From: Nitrospirota bacterium | Lineage (GTDB): Bacteria > Nitrospirota > JAOUDF01 | Assembly: GCA_029859385.1 (NCBI GenBank) | Contig: JAOUDF010000147.1 | Location: 1-6,238 of the forward strand | DNA: 6,238 bases | Direction: 5' to 3' | Shown here: piece after piece, positions 1 through 5,303 of the stretch | Layout of the letters: each line of letters starts with the position of its first letter | Numbering within the stretch: position 1 is the first letter of the stretch | The notes under the pieces: generated by a model | Databases searched by the model: none | What the model saw: the letters and a program-made list of their open reading frames with translations, nothing else | What the model was told of the DNA's origin: nothing | Position numbers and translations under genes: made by a program

Positions 1-1225
1 TCTGAGAAATATCGCCGAAGGGCTGGACAAGAGAAAAGAGGAAGTCGCACGCACCATTGCCCTGGAGGCGGGCAAGCCGATCAACGATGCCCGGGGAGAG
101 GTGGGCCGCGCCGTTACGACCTTTACCGTGGCCTCGGAAGAGACCAAGCGGTGGGGCGGCGAACTGATGCCCCTGGATATTACCGTGGCGACCAAGGGAC
201 GGTGGGGTATTACCCGGCGGTTTCCGGCGGGACCCGTGCTGGGGATTACCCCCTTCAACTTCCCCATCAACCTTGTGGCCCACAAGGTTGCACCGGCTCT
301 GGCGGTAGGGAACCCAATCATCATCAAGCCCGCGGAGAAGACCCCTCTTACCGCACTGCTATTGGGTGAGATCATGCTGGAATCGGGTTGGCCCGAGGAG
401 GCGGTGAATGTCGTCTATTTCCATGTTCCTCTGGTGGAAGAGCTGATTCGCGATGAACGGCTCCGCGTCGTTTCCTTTACCGGCAGCGCGCCTATCGGCT
501 GGCACATCCGGAGCATCTGCGGAAGCAAGAAGGCCCTGCTCGAACTGGGCGGCAACGCCGCGGTCATCATCGACAAGGATGCCGACCTCGACCGTGCCGC
601 AGCGCGGTGCACCATGGGGGCCTTCGCTTTTTCCGGGCAGGTCTGTATATCGGTCCAGCGGATGTATGTGCATAAAAATGTGTATGAGCCGTTCATGGCG
701 AAGTTCGTCGATGCGGTAAAGAAGCTGAAGATGGGCGACCCGTTGGATGAGACGACCAACGTTGGGCCGCTTATCAACCCCGGTTCTGCCGCCCGGACCG
801 AGGCCTGGGTCAATGAGGCGGTGGCGGCTGGTGCAGTGGCGCTGACCGGCGGCAAACGGGAGGGGAACTTCTTCCAACCCACCATCCTTACCAATGTTAC
901 TACTCAGATGAAGGTATGCTCCCAGGAGGCCTTTGCCCCGCTGGTTACGGTGACGCCTTTTGCCGAGTTCGATGAGGCCCTTGCCGCCGTGAACAATTCG
1001 GACTTCGGCCTGCAGGCAGGGCTTTTCAGCCGCGACATGCCGAGCATTCTCAAGGCCTACCGCGAGCTTGAAGTGGGTGGCCTGATCGTCAACGACGTCC
1101 CCACCTTCCGGGTGGACAACATGCCCTACGGCGGCGTCAAGCAGTCAGGCTTTGGTCGTGAAGGCATCAAGTACTCCATGGAGGAGATGTCGGAGATACG
1201 CCTCATGGTCGTTGATATGGGTTAG
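1..1225 (+). CDS. NAD(P)-dependent aldehyde dehydrogenase, 5'-truncated by the window edge
   Basis: Oxidises an aldehyde to the carboxylate with NAD(P)+ in the cytoplasm; the substrate cannot be read from sequence. The frame is open from base 2, so the true start lies upstream. The 407 visible residues against a usual 470-490 mean about 65-80 N-terminal residues are missing; the GTG at 101 is internal. Seen, in fragment numbering: PFNFP with the oxyanion Asn at about 86; KPAEKTP with Lys109 and Glu112, where a Glu here usually goes with NAD+ preference; FTGSAPIG, the nucleotide-binding GxxxxG loop; ELGG with general-base Glu181; and GQVCIS with nucleophile Cys215. The Glu-Cys spacing of 34 matches the family. 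The FTVASEE, NLVAHKVAP and GQVCIS stretches resemble the lactaldehyde/phosphonoacetaldehyde dehydrogenase branch, from memory. The TAG is followed 2 bases later by the radical SAM start, implying co-transcription and translational coupling. Family certain, substrate unknown. Confidence 0.95.
   Translation, partial: LRNIAEGLDKRKEEVARTIALEAGKPINDARGEVGRAVTTFTVASEETKRWGGELMPLDITVATKGRWGITRRFPAGPVLGITPFNFPINLVAHKVAPALAVGNPIIIKPAEKTPLTALLLGEIMLESGWPEEAVNVVYFHVPLVEELIRDERLRVVSFTGSAPIGWHIRSICGSKKALLELGGNAAVIIDKDADLDRAAARCTMGAFAFSGQVCISVQRMYVHKNVYEPFMAKFVDAVKKLKMGDPLDETTNVGPLINPGSAARTEAWVNEAVAAGAVALTGGKREGNFFQPTILTNVTTQMKVCSQEAFAPLVTVTPFAEFDEALAAVNNSDFGLQAGLFSRDMPSILKAYRELEVGGLIVNDVPTFRVDNMPYGGVKQSGFGREGIKYSMEEMSEIRLMVVDMG
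268..290. repeat. Near-perfect palindrome inside the aldehyde dehydrogenase gene
   Basis: Arms CAACCTTGTGG (268-278) and CCACAAGGTTG (280-290) are exact reverse complements around a single C at 279. As RNA this gives a 10-bp stem with a 3-base loop. It lies in codons for the conserved NLVAHKVAP stretch and no T-run follows it. It may be coincidence of codon choice or a protein-binding or mRNA-structure element. No function is assigned. Confidence 0.55.
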
Positions 1226-1227
1226 TT

Positions 1228-2385
1228 ATGCCGTTTCTCTCCCTCGGCGAAGGGTGCACCCTCAAGCGCCTGGAGCAGCCTTACCTCTATAATATTTCAA
1301 AAGACGAACTCTACGAAATGGACGAAGAGGCCTTCGGCTTTCTCTCACGGTGCAACCGTGGAGAGGTCGTCGCGGAGGGTTTGTCTTCCGATGCGGCGGA
1401 GTTTGTCGACTACGGTCTCGATGAAGGGCTGCTGGTAAAGACCGCCACCCCTGAGTCACGGCGCGTTGTCGAGGGGCAGTCATCAGTCCCCTCGCTGCGC
1501 TATCTCGAACTTCAGATATCCAACCGGTGCAACCTCTTCTGTACCCACTGCTACCTTGGTGATCCCGGCGTGATGGATATGCCGCCGGACGATGTGTTCA
1601 GCACTGTGGGACAGTTCGAGGAGATGCAGGGGCTGCGGCTTCTTCTCTCCGGCGGCGAGCCGATGATGCACCGGAATTTCTGGGCGATCAACGAGCGCCT
1701 TCCCGACTACTCTTTCCGCTCCATCCTGCTGACCAACGGGACGCTGATTACCCACGAAACCGCCCGCCGCCTGAAAGTACATGAGGTGCAGGTAAGTCTC
1801 GACGGAATGGAAGATGCCCACGACAGCATCAGAGGAGAGGGGACCTTCGGGAAGATCATCAACGGGATACGGGAGTTGCAGGAGGTCGGCATAGCAGTGT
1901 CCGTGGCCACCATGATCACCACTGCCAACAGGCACGACCTGCCGGCCATGCAGGAGTTTCTGGCAGCCCTCGATATCCGCGAGTGGAACGTCGATGTGCC
2001 CTGCCCCGCCGGTCGCCTTGATGAAAACAAGGACCTGCTGCTTTCGCCGAAGGAAGCGGGAACGCTCATGCAGTATGGATTTGGAGGCTACTTTCACGGT
2101 TCCACCGGCGGCTATGTCTGCGGCGCACACCTGTGCGCCATGATGCCCGACACCCGCATCTGCCGCTGCGGGTTCTATGCCGACAAGCCGCTCGGGTTCC
2201 TCAGGGAAGGCCTGCGAACCTGTTGGGAGCGGCTCAAGCTGCCAAAGCTGGACTCGTTGACAGAATGCACCAACTGCGCGTTCATCGAGGAATGCCATGG
2301 CGGCTGCCGCTACAGGGCGGAGAAGTATGGCGGCAGCATTACCGCCCGCGATCCCATCAAGTGCTGGACTTACGCAGCCAGTTGA
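1228..2385 (+). CDS. Radical SAM/SPASM peptide maturase with N-terminal RRE-like region
   Basis: A probable RiPP-modifying enzyme that would use a reductively cleaved S-adenosylmethionine radical to install a crosslink or similar change on the peptide encoded just downstream. Length is 385 aa. Residues about 10-75 form a small acidic region with the look of a PqqD-like peptide-recognition (RRE) domain; this is by feel, not proven. CNLFCTHC gives the CxxxCxxC [4Fe-4S] ligands Cys101, 105 and 108, and GGEP (142-145) is the SAM-binding motif. The C-terminus carries a SPASM pattern: Cys298, Cys312, then C-x2-C-x5-C-x3-C at 347, 350, 356 and 360, then Cys379. Cys303, 314 and 332 are extra. The ATG at 1228 follows the upstream stop by 2 bases, with no convincing Shine-Dalgarno and an in-frame TGA at 1213, so translation is probably coupled. 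It resembles the geopeptide/GeoRSP-type maturases of Geobacter as I remember them. The reaction is unknown. Confidence 0.93.
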   Translation: MPFLSLGEGCTLKRLEQPYLYNISKDELYEMDEEAFGFLSRCNRGEVVAEGLSSDAAEFVDYGLDEGLLVKTATPESRRVVEGQSSVPSLRYLELQISNRCNLFCTHCYLGDPGVMDMPPDDVFSTVGQFEEMQGLRLLLSGGEPMMHRNFWAINERLPDYSFRSILLTNGTLITHETARRLKVHEVQVSLDGMEDAHDSIRGEGTFGKIINGIRELQEVGIAVSVATMITTANRHDLPAMQEFLAALDIREWNVDVPCPAGRLDENKDLLLSPKEAGTLMQYGFGGYFHGSTGGYVCGAHLCAMMPDTRICRCGFYADKPLGFLREGLRTCWERLKLPKLDSLTECTNCAFIEECHGGCRYRAEKYGGSITARDPIKCWTYAAS

Positions 2386-2387
2386 GG

Positions 2388-2401
2388 TACCCTTTTGGGT
2401 A
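2388..2401 (+). other. Small stem-loop between maturase and peptide gene
   Basis: TACCC (2388-2392), loop TTTT (2393-2396), GGGTA (2397-2401): a 5-bp hairpin beginning 3 bases after the maturase stop codon. No U-run follows, so it is not a standard terminator. It could mark an RNA-processing point or stabilise the downstream peptide mRNA. This is a weak structural call only. Confidence 0.3.
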
Positions 2402-2416
2402 AATGCTTTAATCAGA

Positions 2417-2427
2417 AAGGAGGTGAT
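2417..2427 (+). promoter_or_regulatory. Near-perfect Shine-Dalgarno of the peptide gene
   Basis: AAGGAGGTGAT matches the 16S anti-Shine-Dalgarno complement over all 11 bases and ends 6 bases before the ATG at 2434. It fixes the start of a gene otherwise too short to trust, and predicts high translation of the peptide relative to its maturase, which lacks a clear site. Confidence 0.9.
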
Positions 2428-2433
2428 TTTCTT

Positions 2434-2496
2434 ATGACCATCAAGAAGATCGTCCGTAAGCCCGCAACTACCTGCAAGTGCAAGGGTTCCTGCTAA
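2434..2496 (+). CDS. 20-aa Cys-rich RiPP precursor peptide (geopeptide-like)
   Basis: Encodes MTIKKIVRKPATTCKCKGSC, ending in TAA. It is a predicted substrate of the adjacent SPASM enzyme. The N-terminal half is basic and hydrophobic (Lys4, Lys5, Arg8, Lys9) and would act as a minimal leader. The C-terminal half is a core with Cys14, Cys16 and Cys20 in a C-x-C-x3-C pattern and small acceptor residues (Thr12, Thr13, Gly18, Ser19). Support comes from the near-perfect Shine-Dalgarno at ideal spacing, the position 48 bases after the maturase stop, and a strong terminator starting about 45 bases downstream, so the transcript seems built to end with this gene. No signal peptide, GG cleavage site, protease or exporter gene is visible. 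Cysteines could be acceptors for thioether crosslinks or could bind a metal. Short precursors beside radical SAM genes are known in Geobacter as geopeptides, but I cannot confirm family membership from sequence alone. Confidence 0.85.
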   Translation: MTIKKIVRKPATTCKCKGSC

Positions 2497-2539
2497 ATTT
2501 CTACCGGAAACAGATTCTTTTCAGTCTGAAGACCTGAGG

Positions 2540-2588
2540 GCCGGGCCAGCCCCCCATCCGATGGGAGGCAGGCCCGGCTTTTCTTCTT
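2540..2588 (+). terminator. Strong rho-independent terminator after the peptide gene
   Basis: GCCGGGCC (2540-2547) pairs perfectly with GGCCCGGC (2571-2578), and an inner CCCA/TGGG pairing extends the hairpin. The T-rich tract TTTTCTTCTT (2579-2588) follows directly. It closes the dehydrogenase-maturase-peptide transcript and isolates it from the next gene. Confidence 0.88.
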
Positions 2589-2660
2589 GCGAAGCCGATC
2601 CATTGGGGAGCAGTGGCATTAGAAAGATAGTGTTTGGGAAGGATCAAGGATAGAGGAATA

Positions 2661-3074
2661 ATGAAAAAGAAACCAATGGCGGGCGGTTATATAGACAGTT
2701 ATTGCACCAGATGCAAGCTTAACCTGGGGCATACCATCATCGCAATGATTGACGAAAAGGTGGCGAGGGTCAAATGCGGGACCTGCGGTAGCCAGCACAA
2801 TTACAAAGATGCGGCCAAGGAAAAGGCCAGGGAGGTGAAGATGAAATCAGTATCCGGAACGACGGTCAGGAAAAGTGCTCTGGAAAAGCGGTGGGAGGCT
2901 GCCGTGGCAGGAGCAGCGGGAGAAGATATCCCCTACGACATGAAGAGGGCCTTCAGTGTAGGCGATCTGGTAGCGCATTCGACCTTCGGCCGTGGCGCCG
3001 TGCGAAGCACTGCCCAGAAAAAGATGATAGTTATCTTCAAGGATCAGGAGCGGATTCTTGTTTCAGGCAACTGA
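2661..3074 (+). CDS. Zinc-ribbon protein with small Tudor-like C-terminal domain
   Basis: No named function is recognised. Length is 137 aa from ATG 2661, preceded by AGAGGA at 2652-2657; a TTG at 2634 in the same frame is a less likely start. Residues 10-48 hold a rubredoxin-like zinc ribbon with Cys15-x2-Cys18 and Cys39-x2-Cys42. Residues about 50-95 are Lys/Arg/Ala-rich and probably a flexible or helical linker. Residues about 98-137 follow the pattern F-x-GD-x-V-x-H-x2-FG-x-G-x-V, then two beta strands, like the C-terminal Tudor-like fold of UvrD/PcrA helicases, which binds RNA polymerase. The combination suggests a small soluble nucleic-acid- or RNA-polymerase-associated protein, but this is inference. 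It follows a terminator, so it has its own promoter: TTGGGG (2603-2608), 17 bases, GATAGT (2626-2631) is a weak candidate. Its TGA abuts the stop codon of the convergent gene. Confidence 0.85.
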   Translation: MKKKPMAGGYIDSYCTRCKLNLGHTIIAMIDEKVARVKCGTCGSQHNYKDAAKEKAREVKMKSVSGTTVRKSALEKRWEAAVAGAAGEDIPYDMKRAFSVGDLVAHSTFGRGAVRSTAQKKMIVIFKDQERILVSGN

Positions 3075-4391
3075 TTACTTTTCGTGTTTTTCCATTGCCT
3101 TCTTGAACTTCCGGGAAACGAAAAAGCTGAAGAGGATGGCGACGGGCACGAAGATGCCGGTGGCCAGGGATGAGTTCAGCCCCCATGCCTTCTCCATTGC
3201 CTTGAAGACATAACCGGCCAAGCCGGTAAGATAGTATGAAATGACTATGATCGAGAGGCCTTCTACGGTCTCCTGCAGCTTGACCTGGTGTTTCGCGGTG
3301 GCATGCATCCCTTCGAGCATTTCAAGGTTCTGCCGCTGGAGGATCAGGTCGATACGGGTACGGAGCACCGAGATCAGGTCGGCAATGGCCTTCTCGGCTG
3401 CGTCAAACCGCTGAATCAGCCGCTGGTAGTCGTCGGTGATCATTTCGGTCTTTCGATTGAGGACGCCCCGAAGCGGCTCATAGGTCCCCAGTGCTTCGGC
3501 CCGCCAGTCATCAAGGGCGCGGTTATAAATCTTGTCATAGTGAAAGGTCGCGGAGAAGCGGTGCCGAAGGCGCTCATTGATGTTGTGTATCTGCGAGAGT
3601 TCGCTGGTAAGTTCCTTCAGCCATGTCTCCAGGTCTTCTCCCGAAGCCTTCTCTAATGTTTCGGTAATCTTCCCCGTTCTCTCGGCTACCCGTTTCTCGA
3701 TGACTCCCACGGTATTGAGTTTAACCAGGTAGTCGGGGAGGGGGAGGAGCAGCAAGTGGTAGTAGTTCTCCGTCCGTCCGATATTTTCGACAACCTGGTC
3801 AATTCTGCCCATCAAGGTCTGTCGGTCACCGGCATAGACCAGGTATCGCTCCCGGTTTCTCTTGTCGGGGCGGTAGTTTGTCAGTATCTGGATATCCGAG
3901 TGCATGACCCTATTGGCGTAAATGGTGTCGCCAAGCTGCTCCTGAAGCCTCGCCGGTTGTACATAGGAGGCATCGTCGGTGATGATGATATCGAGCGCCG
4001 TTACCTTGGTGCCCAGAAAGCAGACCGGCAGGGTAGGAAGTTCGGTCTCAAGGTCGCCGAAGGAGAGGGGTTTGCTCTTGTCTGCCGGGAGATACCAGAA
4101 CTGATAGTTGTAGTACTCGGAGTGAATCTCCCACTTGAGAATATAGACGTCTCCATTTTCGAGCGTCCTGTATCCCGCACCGTAGGCTTCACCCTGTATG
4201 ATAGTGGCAGGATCGATCTGCATCCCACCGATAAGGCACTTGATTTCGCTCTCAATGCCGGAGGCGGCGTGAGATTCATCCTCGATCAGGTAGGATATGT
4301 GATGTATATGGGCAGGGCATGACAGCCTTCCCTTGGTAAAGCTGTGAAAATCCTTGTGCAGGTCTTCGATAATCTCGCGGCGGACAACCAT
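3075..4391 (-). CDS. DUF3422-type membrane protein, two C-terminal TM helices
   Basis: An uncharacterised family; 438 aa. I place it in DUF3422 because of the N-terminal HIHHISYL segment, the KWEIHSEYYNYQF segment (the family's W-E-x-H-x-E-F/Y block) and the C-terminal VEGLSIIVISYYLTGLAGY signature. Residues 1-220 look like a soluble alpha/beta domain. About 230-375 is strongly helical with coiled-coil character. Helices at about 379-396 and 409-427 span the membrane with a short loop containing Gly-Leu-Asn, and a basic tail (KFKKAMEKHEK) probably stays cytosolic. The overall plan, a soluble domain, long helices and two C-terminal TM helices, recalls CorA-type channels, but homology is not shown. 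The ATG at 4391 has AAGGA (4403-4399) upstream at good spacing. A divergent promoter region separates it from the cytochrome operon, so shared regulation with respiration genes is possible. No transport activity should be assumed. Confidence 0.88.
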   Translation of the reverse strand: MVVRREIIEDLHKDFHSFTKGRLSCPAHIHHISYLIEDESHAASGIESEIKCLIGGMQIDPATIIQGEAYGAGYRTLENGDVYILKWEIHSEYYNYQFWYLPADKSKPLSFGDLETELPTLPVCFLGTKVTALDIIITDDASYVQPARLQEQLGDTIYANRVMHSDIQILTNYRPDKRNRERYLVYAGDRQTLMGRIDQVVENIGRTENYYHLLLLPLPDYLVKLNTVGVIEKRVAERTGKITETLEKASGEDLETWLKELTSELSQIHNINERLRHRFSATFHYDKIYNRALDDWRAEALGTYEPLRGVLNRKTEMITDDYQRLIQRFDAAEKAIADLISVLRTRIDLILQRQNLEMLEGMHATAKHQVKLQETVEGLSIIVISYYLTGLAGYVFKAMEKAWGLNSSLATGIFVPVAILFSFFVSRKFKKAMEKHEK

Positions 4392-4426
4392 TTGCTGTTC
4401 CTTGATAAATAGTTAAAGGTCCACGT

Positions 4427-4455
4427 ATCTTATGAAGGGGATGGAGATGTGTCAA
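4427..4455 (-). promoter_or_regulatory. Sigma-70-like promoter of the DUF3422 gene
   Basis: On the minus strand TTGACA (4455-4450) is followed after 17 bases by TAAGAT (4432-4427): a consensus -35 and a 4/6 -10. Transcription would begin near 4420, giving a leader of about 30 bases before the ATG at 4391. Confidence 0.65.
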
Positions 4456-4470
4456 GAAAACATATATCCC

Positions 4471-4488
4471 CAATCCACCGCGTGGTTG
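4471..4488. promoter_or_regulatory. Possible operator dyad between divergent promoters
   Basis: CAA-t-CCAC, centre CGC, then GTGG-TTG: seven paired positions with one extra T at 4474. The centre at 4480 is exactly midway between the inner ends of the two divergent -35 boxes (4455 and 4505). Neither predicted transcript contains it, so any role would be at the DNA level. Short, and possibly chance. Confidence 0.3.
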
Positions 4489-4504
4489 ATGAGGAATCTC
4501 TCAC

Positions 4505-4532
4505 TTGACATATAAAGAGTGTGCGCTATAGT
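4505..4532 (+). promoter_or_regulatory. Sigma-70-like promoter of the cytochrome/oxidase operon
   Basis: TTGACA (4505-4510), a 16-base spacer, then TATAGT (4527-4532): a perfect -35 and a 5/6 -10. The expected start near 4539 gives a leader of about 40 bases containing the AAAGGAG ribosome site at 4563-4569. Confidence 0.7.
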
Positions 4533-4580
4533 TGAGCAAATTTAAAGTACACAAGGCCCGGGAAAGGAGCATCCTGCTTG

Positions 4581-5303
4581 ATGAAATTCCTCACGGCACT
4601 GATGATGGTACTTATTGCTGCCACGACGCTTTTCGCGCATTCCGGCGCAGTGCCCGATACCGGCAAAGAGGCATATCTTCGCTACTGCGTTGGCTGTCAC
4701 GGCACAAAGGGTGACGGCAAAGGCAAGGGCGCCACTCTTCTCATAATCAAACCCCGCGATTTCACTTCAGGCACCTTCAAGTTCAAATCAACGCCATTGG
4801 GTTCCATGCCCACCGACGGCGACCTGATGCAGACCATAACAAACGGCTTGCCGGGAAGCGCCATGCCGGCCTATCCCCTTATGCCGGAACAGGAGCGAAA
4901 GGCGGTCATCGTTTACCTCAAGACATTCTCCGAGCGTTGGGCAAAAGAAGTGCCCCAGCCGGCCGTCGTGGTTCCGCCTCTTCCCGATTTTATAAACTCG
5001 CCTGACTCCGTGACAAAGGGAAAGGATGTGTACGCCAACAACGGCTGTGCCGTCTGCCATGGAGACGAAGGGGACGGCAAGGGTGTGACCGCCGCATCTC
5101 TCGAAGATTCCTGGGGCAGCCCAGTGAAACCGCGCAACTTCAAGCGGGGAGTTTATCGGGCAGGGGGTAGCCCGGTCGACCTCTTCCGTACCATAAGCAC
5201 CGGTGTCGAAGGGGCTCCCATGCCTTCCTTTGGTCACCTGTCCGAAGACGACCGCTGGAACCTCATCTCCTATCTGCTCAGCCTCAAAGGAGGGAGGAAA
5301 TGA
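4581..5303 (+). CDS. Periplasmic dihaem cytochrome c
   Basis: An electron carrier with two covalently bound c-type haems, 240 aa. The signal peptide MKFLTALMMVLIAATTLFA has a likely cleavage after Ala19 and no lipobox Cys, so the mature protein should be periplasmic. Domain 1 has CVGCH at 36-40 and a probable sixth ligand Met95 (SAMPAYP). Domain 2 has CAVCH at 156-160 and Met214 (APMPSFG). Both are followed by the G-D-G-K-G pattern, showing an internal duplication joined by a Pro-rich linker at about 126-137. AAAGGAG at 4563-4569 lies 11 bases before ATG 4581; a TTG at 4578 is 8 bases away and would add one residue. It ends in ATGA, overlapping the oxidase start by 4 bases, and its last codons hold the oxidase Shine-Dalgarno. 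It probably supplies electrons to that oxidase, taking the place of CcoO/CcoP-type c haems. Its partner upstream is unknown. Confidence 0.95.
   Translation: MKFLTALMMVLIAATTLFAHSGAVPDTGKEAYLRYCVGCHGTKGDGKGKGATLLIIKPRDFTSGTFKFKSTPLGSMPTDGDLMQTITNGLPGSAMPAYPLMPEQERKAVIVYLKTFSERWAKEVPQPAVVVPPLPDFINSPDSVTKGKDVYANNGCAVCHGDEGDGKGVTAASLEDSWGSPVKPRNFKRGVYRAGGSPVDLFRTISTGVEGAPMPSFGHLSEDDRWNLISYLLSLKGGRK
5289..5297 (+). promoter_or_regulatory. Shine-Dalgarno of the oxidase gene inside the cytochrome gene
   Basis: GGAGGGAGG, a double G-rich ribosome site, sits in the last codons (KGGRK) of the dihaem cytochrome and just before ATG 5300. It supports the 5300 start and tight translational coupling of the two respiratory genes. 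Confidence 0.75.

Noticed and set aside
359..894. Two minus-strand open frames opposite the aldehyde dehydrogenase
   Set aside because: They overlap a clear dehydrogenase with catalytic Glu and Cys in the other strand, and have no ribosome site or domain.
1483..2298. Long open frame of 271 codons on the minus strand opposite the radical SAM gene
   Set aside because: It is a GC-driven shadow: the plus-strand frame carries all the radical SAM and SPASM motifs, and the antisense product shows no recognisable domain.
2611..2631. TGGCAT considered as a sigma-54 -24 element before the zinc-ribbon gene
   Set aside because: The matching -12 GC element is absent at the required spacing.
2634..2660. 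Upstream TTG start for the zinc-ribbon protein
   Set aside because: The ATG at 2661 has a suitable AGAGGA before it and begins a Lys-rich N-terminus; the nine-residue extension has a poor start and covers that ribosome site.
3065..3100. AGGCAA/TTGCCT inverted repeat considered as a bidirectional terminator for the convergent genes
   Set aside because: The 6-bp stem has a 24-base loop and no clean T-run after either arm, so it is unlikely to terminate transcription.
3756..4322. 188-codon plus-strand open frame opposite the DUF3422 gene
   Set aside because: The minus-strand protein matches family signatures and has a good start and promoter; the plus-strand frame has neither.
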